Source: Piscinibacter defluvii
Lineage (GTDB): Bacteria; Pseudomonadota; Gammaproteobacteria; Burkholderiales; Burkholderiaceae_C
Direction: 5' to 3'
NCBI RefSeq assembly: GCF_004011805.1
Contig: NZ_ML137196.1
Span: 1 to 64,000 of the forward strand
Length of the DNA stretch: 64,000 nt
Positions 18,988 through 28,237 of the stretch are shown one piece after another; within the stretch, counting starts at the first letter, position 1; every line of letters starts with the position of its first letter. The notes under the pieces are model-generated. The model was not told the origin of the DNA. It saw nothing but the letters and a program-made list of their open reading frames with translations, and made no database searches. Position numbers and translations under genes: made by a program.

Positions 18988-19148
18988 GCGAACGGCGCCA
19001 CCTACGTTGATGGGTGGAGCGGCCGTATCGAAATGACTACCATCGCGTGTAGGTTGCGGGCAGGGTGCTCGCGCCGTGTGCGGCAGCGGTCAGGCGGATT
19101 GCCGCGCAGGAACACCGAACAAGCCCTGGCTCAAGAGGAGTGTGGACC

Positions 19149-19667
19149 ATGCCGCTGAACGCGATGCTGCGAATCGATGGTGCAAAGGGCGAGACCCGCC
19201 AGCTCGGCAAGTACAAGGAACAGGGCTGGATCGAGCTGCAGGGCTGGGACTGGGAAGTCGAGGCCGAGACGAGCTGGACCAAGGGCGGCGGCGCATCGGT
19301 GGGCAAGCCGAACCCCGGCAAGATGACCTGGGAGCATTACTTCGACAGCGCGTCGACGCGCATCCTGGGCTACATCTTCTCCGGCCAGTCGTTCCCCGAG
19401 ATGGAACTGCACATGCTCAAGGGCGTCGGCATGAACAAGGGGGCCTCGAGCGGTTCGCAGGGCGTGTTCTTCCGGATGCTGATGAAGGGTGTGTTCATCA
19501 CCAAGGTCGGCAACAGCGCCACCGACGAGGGCAACGTGGTCCAGAAGGTCGAGATGGTCTTCAAGGAAGTGACCTTCGAATACGCGAAGCAGAACGATGC
19601 CGACGGCAGCCTCGGGCCGCTGGTGCCGGTGTCGTGGGACATCCCGTCCGGCAAGGTGGCGTTCTAG
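19149..19667 (+). CDS. hcp: Hcp family type VI secretion protein (orphan)
   Basis: 172 residues, the normal Hcp length. It matches the Hcp barrel family: MLRIDGAKGETRQ at the start, the WEVEAETSW strand, and a terminal VTFEYAKQ...VSWDIPSGK. Hcp hexamers stack into the inner tube of the type VI secretion system and can chaperone effectors. AAGAGGAG precedes the ATG. No other T6SS gene is in the window; the neighbours are a patatin/barrel gene and engB. It may serve a T6SS encoded elsewhere. Its TAG stop shares the palindrome CTAG with the stop of engB on the other strand. Confidence 0.92.
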   Translation: MPLNAMLRIDGAKGETRQLGKYKEQGWIELQGWDWEVEAETSWTKGGGASVGKPNPGKMTWEHYFDSASTRILGYIFSGQSFPEMELHMLKGVGMNKGASSGSQGVFFRMLMKGVFITKVGNSATDEGNVVQKVEMVFKEVTFEYAKQNDADGSLGPLVPVSWDIPSGKVAF

Positions 19668-20356
19668 CGCGCGGCCGTCACCCACTCGCGCAGCTGCTGC
19701 GCGACGTCGCCGAGGCCCTCGCGCGAAAGCGCCGAGAACGCGGCGACGCCGATGTCGGACTCCGCCGTCGAGTGTGCCGCCAGCAGCGTCTGCGCGGCGT
19801 GCACGGCGGCCGTGCGATCGCGCCGGTTCAGCTTGTCCGCCTTGGTCAGCAGCACCAGCAACCGCACGGTGCCGGTGCCCACGCGCTGCGCGATGAACTC
19901 GAGCAGTTGCCGGTCGAGCTCGGTGAAGCCGAGCCGAGAGTCCACCAGCAGCACGATGCCCGACAGGCTGCGGCGCAGCGCGAGGTAGTCGGCCATCACC
20001 TGCTGCCAGCGCAGCTTGTCGCCCCGCGCGACCGCGGCATAGCCGTAGCCCGGCAGGTCGGCGAACAGCGCGTCGGGCGCGTCACGCGGACCGAGCTCGA
20101 ACAGGTTGATGTGCTGCGTGCGGCCCGGCGTCTTGGAGGCGAAGGCGAGTCGCTTCTGCTGCGTCAGCACGTTGATCGCGCTCGACTTGCCGGCGTTGGA
20201 GCGGCCGACGAAGGCGATTTCGGGCAGCTCGGTGGGCGGCAGCTGGTCGAGCCGGCTGGCCGTGGTGAGGAAGCGCGCCGTGTGCGCCCAGGCGAGGGCC
20301 TGCTGCTGCGCCTGGGCGGGGCTCGGGGCTGTGTTATCGCTGCTCGTGTCGGCCAT
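19664..20356 (-). CDS. engB: Ribosome biogenesis GTPase EngB (YihA/YsxC)
   Basis: 230 residues. GTPase motifs are in order: G1 GRSNAGKS at 51-58, a switch-I region with PGRTQHINLF, G3 DLPGYG and G4 TKAD. EngB is an essential GTPase that helps late 50S subunit assembly. An Ala/Gln-rich N-terminal tail of ~25 residues precedes the conserved part. The gene is divergent from the cytochrome c4 gene across a 62 nt spacer, an arrangement common in betaproteobacteria. Confidence 0.97.
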   Translation of the reverse strand: MADTSSDNTAPSPAQAQQQALAWAHTARFLTTASRLDQLPPTELPEIAFVGRSNAGKSSAINVLTQQKRLAFASKTPGRTQHINLFELGPRDAPDALFADLPGYGYAAVARGDKLRWQQVMADYLALRRSLSGIVLLVDSRLGFTELDRQLLEFIAQRVGTGTVRLLVLLTKADKLNRRDRTAAVHAAQTLLAAHSTAESDIGVAAFSALSREGLGDVAQQLREWVTAAR

Positions 20357-20380
20357 CGGGTCCGCCCAAAGCGCTCATTG

Positions 20381-20386
20381 TAAAAT
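20381..20386 (+). promoter_or_regulatory. Possible -10 box for the cytochrome c4 gene
   Basis: TAAAAT stands out in the short AT-rich spacer between engB and the cytochrome gene, 32 nt before the cytochrome start. I see no convincing -35 box, so this is a weak call. Confidence 0.3.
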
Positions 20387-20418
20387 CGAGCGGTTTTGCA
20401 CCCGAAAAACGCCGCCTC

Positions 20419-21045
20419 ATGAACAGAATCGCTGCCACGCTGTCCTGCCTGATGTTCGCCGCGCTCGCTGGGCCGGTCCTGGCCGCGGGGGCGCCGACCG
20501 CCGCCAAACCCGATGCCGCCAAGGGCCAGACGATCGCCACCAACGTCTGCGGCGCCTGCCACTCGGCCGACGGATCGCGTGGCGCCCCGGCCAACCCGAT
20601 CCTGCAAGGCCAGCACCCGGAGTACCTGGTCAAACAGCTGGGCGAGTTCAAGTCCGGCAAGCGCGACAACGCCATCATGAAGGGCTTCGCGTCGGCACTG
20701 AGCGAGGAAGACATGCGCAACGTCGCCGCCTTCTACGCCGGCAAGACCGCCAAGCCCGGCGCGGCGAAGAACAAGGACCTGGTCACGCTGGGCGAGAAGA
20801 TCTACCGCGGCGGCATCGCCGACCGCAGCATCCCCGCCTGCTCGGGCTGCCACAGCCCGACCGGCGCCGGCATCCCCTCGCAGTACCCGCGCCTGGCCGG
20901 GCAGCATGCCGAGTACACCGAGGCCCAGCTGCTGGCCTTCCGCGGCGGCGTGCGCAACAACAACGCGCAGATGACCGGCGTGGCCGCCAAGATGAGCGAC
21001 CGGGAGATCAAGGCCGTGTCCGACTACATCGCCGGGCTCCAGTAG
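20419..21045 (+). CDS. Diheme cytochrome c4
   Basis: 208 residues with a Sec signal peptide (about 23 residues, ending LAA). Two haem-attachment motifs lie in two homologous halves: CGACH at 44-48 and CSGCH at 141-145. Candidate axial Met ligands are in the IMKGFA and QMTGVA segments. Length and layout fit cytochrome c4, a periplasmic electron carrier to terminal oxidases. A terminator-like hairpin follows. Confidence 0.93.
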   Translation: MNRIAATLSCLMFAALAGPVLAAGAPTAAKPDAAKGQTIATNVCGACHSADGSRGAPANPILQGQHPEYLVKQLGEFKSGKRDNAIMKGFASALSEEDMRNVAAFYAGKTAKPGAAKNKDLVTLGEKIYRGGIADRSIPACSGCHSPTGAGIPSQYPRLAGQHAEYTEAQLLAFRGGVRNNNAQMTGVAAKMSDREIKAVSDYIAGLQ

Positions 21046-21071
21046 GCCGGGTCGGCGAATCGTCACGAACC

Positions 21072-21094
21072 GGGCCGGCCTTGCCGGCCCTTTT
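21072..21094 (+). terminator. Intrinsic terminator after cytochrome c4 gene
   Basis: GGGCCGGC, a short CTT loop, GCCGGCCC and four T residues form a strong hairpin with a U tract, 27 nt after the stop codon. Confidence 0.85.
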
Positions 21095-21122
21095 CGTCGG
21101 GGCGGCGCGTATAGTGCCCCGC

Positions 21123-21461
21123 ATGCCGTACGTCCGCCGCAACGCCCTGGGCGAGATCGAGAGCCTGCACCGCGAGCGTGCCGGCGAGGCGGGTGAGTTC
21201 TTGGCCGACGACCACCCCGAAGTGCAGGCCTTCGTGGGCCTGCCGGGCGACGGCACGCAGGGCTTCTCGCGGCTCGATGCCGACTTCGTGCGGGTGCTCG
21301 AGGACCTGATCGACACCCTGATCGCGAAGAACGTGCTCAACATCACCGACCTGCCCGACCAGGCGCAGGCCAAGCTGTTCGCGCGCAAGAGCTTCCGCGA
21401 ACGGGCGTCCAAGCGCTCGCTGCGCCTGTTCGAGCCGACCGACTTCGGCGACGTGATCTGA
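21123..21461 (+). CDS. Small conserved hypothetical protein
   Basis: 112 residues, no signal peptide or membrane segment, charged and probably helical. Visible features are an N-terminal PYVRRNALGEIESLHRE and a C-terminal run LFARKSFRERASKRSLRLF. Similar small proteins are common in Burkholderiales, where they have been annotated as like tryptophan-synthase beta; I see no catalytic similarity to that enzyme. The ATG lies 28 nt after the upstream terminator, so it probably has its own promoter. Function unknown. Confidence 0.75.
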   Translation: MPYVRRNALGEIESLHRERAGEAGEFLADDHPEVQAFVGLPGDGTQGFSRLDADFVRVLEDLIDTLIAKNVLNITDLPDQAQAKLFARKSFRERASKRSLRLFEPTDFGDVI

Positions 21462-21539
21462 TCGCGGTCTTTGCCCGTAAGGACGGGCAGGCGGCGCGCG
21501 ACCGAGGAACAATCCCGCGTCGCCGCCCGTACACCCGCC

Positions 21540-22529
<990 letters not shown>

Positions 22530-22545
22530 GCCGCGCCGAGGCACC

Positions 22546-23205
22546 ATGTCGGCCGTGCTGCCCGATTCCGCCCCCGCCCGGGCCCGCCGCCCGCTGCGCT
22601 CGCCGCTGCTGCATCCGCTGGCCAAGCCGGGGTTGTTCGTGCTGTGTGCGCTGCCGTTCGCCTGGCTGCTGTACGGCGCGCTGGCGAACCAGCTCGGGCC
22701 CAACCCGGCCGAGGCGCTGATCCGCGCCACCGGCGACTGGACGCTGCGCTTCCTGTGCCTGACGCTGGCGGTCACGCCGCTGCGCCAGTGGACCGGCCAG
22801 CCCGCGCTCGCGCGCTTCCGGCGCATGCTCGGCCTGTACGCCTTCTTCTACGCCGTGTGGCACTTCCTCGCCTACGCCTGGCTCGACATGGGCTTCGACC
22901 CTGCGGCCATCGCGCGCGACATCCCGAAGCGCCCGTTCGCGCTGGTGGGCTTCACCGCCCTGCTGCTGATGGCGCCGCTGGCCGCGACCTCGTTCAACCG
23001 CGCGATCAAGGCGCTCGGCGCGGCACGCTGGCAGGCGCTGCACCGCAGCGTCTACGCCATCGTGCTGCTGGGCCTGCTGCACTTCTTCTGGATGCGCGCG
23101 GCCAAGAACAACCTGGCCGAGGTGGCGGTGTACGGCGTGGTGATCGCCGTGCTGCTCGGCTGGCGCGTGCGTCAGGCCGCGAAGAGCAGGGCGTCCACGC
23201 CGTAG
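22546..23205 (+). CDS. msrQ: Haem-binding membrane subunit MsrQ
   Basis: 219 residues with about six membrane helices. Conserved histidines sit in YAVWHFLAY and in the ALHRSVYAIVLLGLLHFFW segment, as expected for a ferric-reductase-like b-type haem protein. It passes quinone-derived electrons to MsrP. It is in an operon with msrP and convergent with mlaB; its last codons lie 34 nt inside the mlaB gene on the opposite strand. Confidence 0.95.
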   Translation: MSAVLPDSAPARARRPLRSPLLHPLAKPGLFVLCALPFAWLLYGALANQLGPNPAEALIRATGDWTLRFLCLTLAVTPLRQWTGQPALARFRRMLGLYAFFYAVWHFLAYAWLDMGFDPAAIARDIPKRPFALVGFTALLLMAPLAATSFNRAIKALGAARWQALHRSVYAIVLLGLLHFFWMRAAKNNLAEVAVYGVVIAVLLGWRVRQAAKSRASTP

Positions 23206-23441
23206 AGCCTGGCCAGTTCGGCCAGCTTGGGCGGTGCCTGGCGCACACTGAAGCCCTTGCCCCAGGCGCCCGCCAGGCGGCGGCACTCGAGCAGCACCGC
23301 CAGCGCCGAGGTGTCGAACTGCGCCAGCGGGGAGGCGTCGATCACCACCTCCTCGCCAGGCGCCGACTGCAGCGCCTGCGTGAGCAGCTGCAGCGTGTCG
23401 CGCGACTCGCGCAGCGTGATCGTGGCCGGCAGCAGCAGCAT
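23172..23441 (-). CDS. mlaB: STAS-domain protein MlaB
   Basis: 89 residues, a single STAS domain (EEVVIDASPLAQFDTSALAVLLECRR). MlaB binds the MlaF ATPase and is needed for a stable, active MlaFEDB inner-membrane complex. It is last in the mlaF-E-D-A-C-B operon and is separated from mlaC by one copy of the intercistronic repeat. The ATG at 23441 is part of the CATGTCAG direct repeat that flanks this element. The 3' end overlaps msrQ on the other strand by 34 nt. Confidence 0.88.
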   Translation of the reverse strand: MLLLPATITLRESRDTLQLLTQALQSAPGEEVVIDASPLAQFDTSALAVLLECRRLAGAWGKGFSVRQAPPKLAELARLYGVDALLFAA

Positions 23442-23524
23442 GTCAGAGTCCCCGCCGGGCCGCCCCGAGGGAACCCTGCGCCCCCTCGGTGGGCAGCGAA
23501 CGAAGCGAGCGCAGGGGCCGCATG
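23442..23524 (-). repeat. Intercistronic palindromic element, copy 1 (mlaC/mlaB)
   Basis: 83 nt fill the gap between the mlaC stop and the mlaB start exactly. It contains the shared core GCAGCGAACGAAGCGAGC and a perfect 8 bp inverted repeat (CCCTGCGC at 23474-23481, GCGCAGGG at 23509-23516). CATGTCAG occurs on both sides (23439-23446 and 23521-23528) as a perfect 8 bp direct repeat that includes the mlaB start and mlaC stop codons. Related copies lie at 34664-34751 and 41061-41143. Confidence 0.85.
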
Positions 23525-24157
23525 TCAGCTCTTGGCGGGCGCGCCGGCCGCACCCTTGTTGCGATCGGCCAGCTTGCCGATCAGGCCGTCGATGCCGTTG
23601 GCGCCGATCTCCTGCGCGAAGCTGTTGCGGTAGTTCTCCACCAGCCAGACGCCCAGCACGTTGACGTCGTAGATCTTCCAGCCCTGCTCGCCCTTTTCGA
23701 GCCGGTAGTCGAGCTGGATCGGGTCGCCCTTGCCGCGCACCTCGGTGCGCACGATCACGTCGTTCGGGTCCGGGCTCGGCCGCGAGGGCTTGAGCGAGAC
23801 GGTCTGGTCCTTCACCTGGGCGAGTGCGCCGGAGTAGGTGCGCACGAGCAGCACCTTGAACTCGTCCTGCAGCCGCTTCTGCTGCTCGGGCGTGGCCTGG
23901 CGCCAGTAGCGCCCGACGGCCGAGGCCGTCATGCGCTGGAAGTTCACGTGCGGCATGACCTTCGCATCGACCAGCGTGATGACCTTCTGCACGTCGCCGG
24001 CCTGGATGTTCTTGTCGGCTCGGACCGCGTCGAGCACGTCGGTCGAGACCTCCTTGATCAGCTGGTCGGGCGCGCGGGTGTCCTGCGCCTGCGCCGCGGC
24101 GCCACCGAGCAGCAGCGCGGCGGCACTCAACCAGGTCACGAGTCGGTGGATCAGCAT
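23525..24157 (-). CDS. mlaC: Periplasmic phospholipid-binding protein MlaC
   Basis: 210 residues with a signal peptide ending AQA (residue 24). The mature protein has the Ttg2D/MlaC fold signature: KVMPHVNFQRMTASAVGRYWR, then VLLVRTYSGAL and the C-terminal GWKIYDVNVLGVWLVENYR. MlaC shuttles phospholipid between MlaA at the outer membrane and MlaFEDB at the inner membrane. It lies between mlaA and mlaB in the operon. Confidence 0.96.
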   Translation of the reverse strand: MLIHRLVTWLSAAALLLGGAAAQAQDTRAPDQLIKEVSTDVLDAVRADKNIQAGDVQKVITLVDAKVMPHVNFQRMTASAVGRYWRQATPEQQKRLQDEFKVLLVRTYSGALAQVKDQTVSLKPSRPSPDPNDVIVRTEVRGKGDPIQLDYRLEKGEQGWKIYDVNVLGVWLVENYRNSFAQEIGANGIDGLIGKLADRNKGAAGAPAKS

Positions 24158-24268
24158 GGGTGTCCTTTCGTTCGTCGGCGCCGCGGGCGGCGCCCTCCTT
24201 CAGAGCCGGGATCAGGCCGCAGGTTCGGCCGGTTCGCAATCCTTAACGTCTCTCACCTGCCGCCGGTT

Positions 24269-25024
24269 TCACCGCGCCGGGGGCGCCGAGGCCGCCGGCT
24301 CCGGCTCGGGGGCGTCCTGCGGCGGGGCGTCGCCATCGAAGACCAGGCTGCGGCGCCGCTGCAGGTAGGCATCGCGCACGAAGGTGTACTTGTCCAGCGC
24401 GATGTCGTCGAGCACACGGCTGGCGCCGAGCAGCTTGGCCCGGGTGTTGATCACCCGCAGCGTGGTGATGCCGTAGCGCGAGCCGCCGTCGTTGACCACC
24501 GAGGCCGGCGAGGCCGCGTTGTCCAGCGGCAGGCCGACCGAATCGCGCACGGTCGACGATCCGAGCAGCGGCCACACCACGTACGGACCGGAGGCGAAGC
24601 CCCAGGTGCCGAGCGTCTGCCCGAAGTCCTCGTACTGGTGGTCCAGGCCCATCTCGCTGGCGATGTCGATCACGCCGCCCAGGCCGAAGAAGGTGTTGGT
24701 GCCCACGCGCATCACGTCGCGCAGGCCGTTCTCCACCTTGCCCTGCAGGAAGTTGTTGACCGCCGACCAGGCGTCGGCGAAGTTGCCGAACACGTTGTCG
24801 ACGCCGCGCCGCACCGGTTCGGGCACCACGTTGCTGTAGGCGGTGGCCACCGGCTTGAGCACGTTCTCGTCGAGCGACTCGTTGAACGAGAACACCTTGC
24901 GGTTCCAGTTCTCCCACGGGTCGAGCCGCTGGCCAGATCCGCCGCGTGCCGGGCCCACGCTCGCGCAGCCGGCCGACAGCAGCAGCACGCCGACGAGCAC
25001 GGCGCTGGCAGCGGATCGCGTCAC
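24269..25024 (-). CDS. mlaA: Outer-membrane lipoprotein MlaA (VacJ)
   Basis: 251 residues. A lipoprotein signal ends at Cys20 (LSAGC). The VacJ domain follows, with DPWENWNRKVFSFNE, the FGNFADAWSAVNNFLQGK helix and GPYVVWPLLGSSTVRDSVG; the C-terminal tail is Ala/Pro/Glu-rich. MlaA removes misplaced phospholipid from the outer leaflet and hands it to MlaC. The start is GTG, overlapping the mlaD stop (GTGA). In many Proteobacteria mlaA is elsewhere in the genome; here it sits inside the operon. Confidence 0.96.
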   Translation of the reverse strand: MTRSAASAVLVGVLLLSAGCASVGPARGGSGQRLDPWENWNRKVFSFNESLDENVLKPVATAYSNVVPEPVRRGVDNVFGNFADAWSAVNNFLQGKVENGLRDVMRVGTNTFFGLGGVIDIASEMGLDHQYEDFGQTLGTWGFASGPYVVWPLLGSSTVRDSVGLPLDNAASPASVVNDGGSRYGITTLRVINTRAKLLGASRVLDDIALDKYTFVRDAYLQRRRSLVFDGDAPPQDAPEPEPAASAPPAR

Positions 25025-25521
25025 TTCTTCGCTCCGTTGGCCGGCGCCGGCGCGGCCGTGCTGCCGGCATCGGCCGCCCTGTTGAACAGGAACTGGCTGA
25101 TCAGGCTCTCGAGCACCACGGCGGACTGGGTCTGCCGGATGGTGTCGCCGGCGGCCAGGTTCTTCTCGTCGGCACCGGGCTCCAGGCCGATGTACTGGTC
25201 GCCCAGCAGCCCGGCGGTCAGGATGCGCGCCGAGGAGTCCTTCGGGAACTGCACGTCGCGGTCGACCTCCAGCCTGACCAGGCCCTGGTAGGTCTTGGTG
25301 TCCAGCGTGATCGAGGTGACGCGGCCCACCGTCACGCCGGCGCTGCGCACCGGCGCGCGCACCTTCAGGCCGCCGATGTTGTCGAAGCGCGCCAGCAGGG
25401 TGTAGCTGTCGTTGTTGCCGAAGCTGGCGAGGTTGGCCGCCTTCAGCGCCAGGAACACCAGGCCGAGCATGCCGAGCAGGACGAACAGCCCGACCAGCGT
25501 TTCGATGCCTTTCTTGCCCAT
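25021..25521 (-). CDS. mlaD: MCE-domain protein MlaD
   Basis: 166 residues. One N-terminal membrane helix (VGLFVLLGMLGLVFLALK) is followed by an MCE domain (RFDNIGGLKVRAPVRSAGVTVGRV) and a C-terminal Ala/Pro tail. MlaD forms the hexameric periplasmic ring of the MlaFEDB complex through which lipids pass. It overlaps mlaA by 4 nt and starts 28 nt after the mlaE stop. Confidence 0.97.
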   Translation of the reverse strand: MGKKGIETLVGLFVLLGMLGLVFLALKAANLASFGNNDSYTLLARFDNIGGLKVRAPVRSAGVTVGRVTSITLDTKTYQGLVRLEVDRDVQFPKDSSARILTAGLLGDQYIGLEPGADEKNLAAGDTIRQTQSAVVLESLISQFLFNRAADAGSTAAPAPANGAKK

Positions 25522-25549
25522 CGAGGGAATCCTTTCGTTCGCGTGCTGC

Positions 25550-26332
25550 TTATGGCGTGGAGAACATCAGCGCCGTGAGGATGAAGTCCATGCCGAGGAT
25601 GGCCAGCGACGAGATCACCACCGTGCGCGTCGTCGCGTACGCCACGCCCTCGGGCGTCGCCTCGGTCTCGTGCCCCTGGTAGAGCGCGACGAAGGTGCAG
25701 ATCACCCCGAACACCATGCTCTTGACGATGCCGTTGCCGACATCGCGCCAGATGTCGACCTTGTTCTGCTGGATCGACCAGAAGTTGCCCGCGTCGATGC
25801 CGATCAGCAGCACCGCGACCACGTAGGCCCCGAGGATGCCCACGGCCGAGAACAGGATCGCCAGGATGGGCATCGACACCACGCCGGCCACGAAGCGCGG
25901 CGCCAGCACGCGCGCCTTCGGGTCGATGGCCATCATCTCCATCGCGGCGAGCTGCTCGCCGGCCTTCATCAGGCCGATCTCGGCGGTCAGCGAGGTGCCG
26001 GCACGGCCGGCGAACAGCAGCCCGGTGACCACCGGACCGAGCTCGCGCACCAGCGCGAGGTTGACGATCAGGCCGAGCGACTCGGTCGCGCCATAGGTCA
26101 CCAGCGCGTAGTACATCTGCAGCGCCAGCACGAAACCCACCGCCAGCCCGGAGGCGACGATGATGATCAGCGACAGGTTGCCGATCGCGTGCACCTGCGC
26201 CACCACCAGGCCGAAGCGGCGCATCGCCTCGGGCACCGCGCGCAGCAGCTCGACGAAGAAGAACGCGGCGTGGCCGAACGAACGCAGCACCCGCAGCGTG
26301 CGCGCCCCCAGCAGGGTCAGCGGATTGGTCAC
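25550..26332 (-). CDS. mlaE: Lipid transport permease MlaE
   Basis: 260 residues from the GTG that overlaps the mlaF stop (GTGA); the open frame extends further upstream but only inside mlaF. Five to six membrane segments and the permease motif EIGLMKAGEQLAAMEMMAIDP place it in the MlaE/YrbE family. It is the inner-membrane channel of the complex and pairs with MlaF. Confidence 0.96.
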   Translation of the reverse strand: MTNPLTLLGARTLRVLRSFGHAAFFFVELLRAVPEAMRRFGLVVAQVHAIGNLSLIIIVASGLAVGFVLALQMYYALVTYGATESLGLIVNLALVRELGPVVTGLLFAGRAGTSLTAEIGLMKAGEQLAAMEMMAIDPKARVLAPRFVAGVVSMPILAILFSAVGILGAYVVAVLLIGIDAGNFWSIQQNKVDIWRDVGNGIVKSMVFGVICTFVALYQGHETEATPEGVAYATTRTVVISSLAILGMDFILTALMFSTP

Positions 26333-27171
26333 GACGTCGCCTCCGCGGAGACGCCGAAGTCCTGCGCCAGCGGCGGCGCGGGGTAGTGGAACTTGACCGG
26401 GCCGTCCGGCTCGCCACGCACGAACTGGCGCACCTCGGGGTCGACCGAGTCCATCAGCTCCTTCGGCGTGCCCTGCGCGACGATGCGCCCGCCGTTGGCC
26501 AGCAGCACCACGTAGTCGCTGATCGCCATGCACTCGGGCACGTCGTGCGAGATCACCAGCGAGGTCGAGCCGGTCACGTCGTTGAGCGTGCGGATCAGGT
26601 TGGCCGCCACGCCCATCGAGATCAGGTCCAGGCCCGCGAAGGGCTCGTCGTACATGATGAGTTCCGGGTCCAGCGCGATCGCCCGCGCCAGCGCGATGCG
26701 CCGCGCCATGCCGCCGGACACCTCGGAGATGCGCAGGCTCGCCGCGCCGCGCAGGCCGACCGCGTTCAGCTTCATCAGCACGATGTCGCGGATCATGGCT
26801 TCGCTCAGGTCGGTCTGCTCGCGCAGCGGGAAGGCCACGTTGTCGAACACCGACAGGTCGGTGAACAGCGCGCCGAACTGGAACAGCACCCCCATGCGGC
26901 GGCGCATGCGGAACAGCTTGTCCTTGTCGCGCGCATCGACCACCTCGCCGGCGAAGCGCACCGTGCCCGAGTTGGCCGCGTGCACGCCGCCGATCAGGCG
27001 CAGCAGCGTGGTCTTGCCGCAGCCCGAGCTGCCGAGGATGGACGTGACCTGTCCGCGCCGGAAGCGCAGCGAGATGTCGCTGAGGATCGTGCGGCTGGCG
27101 TCGTAGCCGAACGTGACATGGTCGATCTCGATCAGCGTGTCGGTGTTCGGGGACGGGGGGTCACTGGGCAT
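26329..27171 (-). CDS. mlaF: Lipid transport ATPase MlaF
   Basis: 280 residues. ABC motifs are complete: Walker A GSSGCGKT at 47-54, a Q-loop in VLFQFGALF, the signature SGGM, Walker B LIMYDEPFAGLD, and the switch His in ISHDVPE. It powers lipid movement by MlaE and is bound by MlaB. I took the ATG at 27171 (protein start PSDPPSPNTD) because similarity begins soon after it; the frame stays open further upstream. It is the first gene of the operon, preceded by a 163 nt spacer with nested inverted repeats. Confidence 0.95.
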   Translation of the reverse strand: MPSDPPSPNTDTLIEIDHVTFGYDASRTILSDISLRFRRGQVTSILGSSGCGKTTLLRLIGGVHAANSGTVRFAGEVVDARDKDKLFRMRRRMGVLFQFGALFTDLSVFDNVAFPLREQTDLSEAMIRDIVLMKLNAVGLRGAASLRISEVSGGMARRIALARAIALDPELIMYDEPFAGLDLISMGVAANLIRTLNDVTGSTSLVISHDVPECMAISDYVVLLANGGRIVAQGTPKELMDSVDPEVRQFVRGEPDGPVKFHYPAPPLAQDFGVSAEATS

Positions 27172-27254
27172 GCAGCTCAGGCTCTTGTTGTGATGCCGGC
27201 CGGCGGCGGGCGCCGGCCAGCGGCCGGCCAAGGCGGGCGGATTGTCTCACGCCA

Positions 27255-27314
27255 ATTTCGCCCTTGCAGGGGAAACCCGAACTCGCCTCGTGACCAGTGG
27301 TCACACGGCGAAAT
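27255..27314. promoter_or_regulatory. Nested inverted repeats upstream of mlaF
   Basis: In the mutM-mlaF spacer an outer inverted repeat ATTTCGCC (27255-27262)...GGCGAAAT (27307-27314) encloses a compact perfect palindrome GTGACCAGTGGTCAC (27290-27304). The inner one looks like a dimeric repressor site; the outer one could fold in the mla leader RNA. I see no clear sigma70 promoter here and do not know a regulator for it. Confidence 0.5.
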
Positions 27315-27334
27315 CCGGGCGGCCAGCCCCGTGC

Positions 27335-28150
27335 TCAGCGTTTCTGGCAGCCCGGGCAGAAGAAGGTGGAGCGCTGGCCCTGCACGATCCGGCGCAGCGT
27401 GGCGCCGCAGCGAGCGCAGGCTTCGCCGGCACGGCCGTAGACCTGCGCATGCTGCTGGAACTGGCCGGCCATGCCGTGGGCATCGCGGAAGTCGCGCAGC
27501 GTCGCCCCCCCGAGCTCGAGCGCCTGGCCGAGCACGGCGCGGATCGCCAGCGCCAGGCGCTCGCAACGCGGCCGGCTCAGCCGCCCGGCCGGCGTGCGCG
27601 GGTCGATGCCGGCCTGGAACAGCGCCTCGCACGCGTAGATGTTGCCGGCCCCCACCACCACGTTGCCGGCCAGCAGCGCCTGCTTGATCGCCACGCGCCG
27701 GCCGCGCAGCGCCCGGTGCAGGTAGTCGCCGTCGAAGGCCGCATCGAAGGGCTCCAGCCCCAGGCCCGCCAGCAGCTTGGCGGCCGGCGCCTCGTCCAGC
27801 GCGGGCGACCACACCACCGCGCCGAAGCGGCGCGGGTCGACCAGGCGCAGCGTGCCGGCCGAGGTGACCAGGTCGAAATGGTCGTGTGCGCCGGGTTCGT
27901 CCGGCTGCCGGCTGAAGGCCAGGGAGCCCGACATGCCCAGGTGCATGAGCAACCCGCCGCGCTCCAGCGCCAGCCAGAGGTACTTGCCACGCCGCGTGAC
28001 CTCGCCCACCCGCTGCCCCACCAGCGACTGCGGCTCGACGCCCAGCGGCCAGCGCAACGGCTTGCCGCGCCGCACCGCCAGCACCTGCGCGCCGTGGATG
28101 CGCTCGGCGAAGCTGCGCCGCGTGGTCTCGACTTCCGGAAGTTCGGGCAT
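27335..28150 (-). CDS. mutM: Formamidopyrimidine-DNA glycosylase MutM (Fpg)
   Basis: 271 residues, the usual length. It begins with [11 protein letters not shown], where the N-terminal Pro and adjacent Glu are catalytic after Met removal. It keeps the helix-two-turn-helix region ([16 protein letters not shown]) and the C-terminal zinc finger (CARCG...CPGC). It excises 8-oxoguanine and nicks the strand. The ATG at 28150 is fixed by the need for this N-terminus. It is divergent from the TPR gene and upstream of the mla operon on the same strand. Confidence 0.98.
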   Translation of the reverse strand: MPELPEVETTRRSFAERIHGAQVLAVRRGKPLRWPLGVEPQSLVGQRVGEVTRRGKYLWLALERGGLLMHLGMSGSLAFSRQPDEPGAHDHFDLVTSAGTLRLVDPRRFGAVVWSPALDEAPAAKLLAGLGLEPFDAAFDGDYLHRALRGRRVAIKQALLAGNVVVGAGNIYACEALFQAGIDPRTPAGRLSRPRCERLALAIRAVLGQALELGGATLRDFRDAHGMAGQFQQHAQVYGRAGEACARCGATLRRIVQGQRSTFFCPGCQKR

Positions 28151-28237
28151 GCGCGGAATTATCGCGAGCGGCACGGATCGCAGTTCGGGGCCCCGCGAGG
28201 GTGCGCAATAGAATGAATCTTGCTTCCAGGAGTGCCG

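Noticed and set aside
18988..19148. Promoter for hcp in the 161 nt spacer
   Set aside because: TTGATG and a few AT-rich patches are present, but no pair of boxes has proper spacing; I see only the ribosome binding site.
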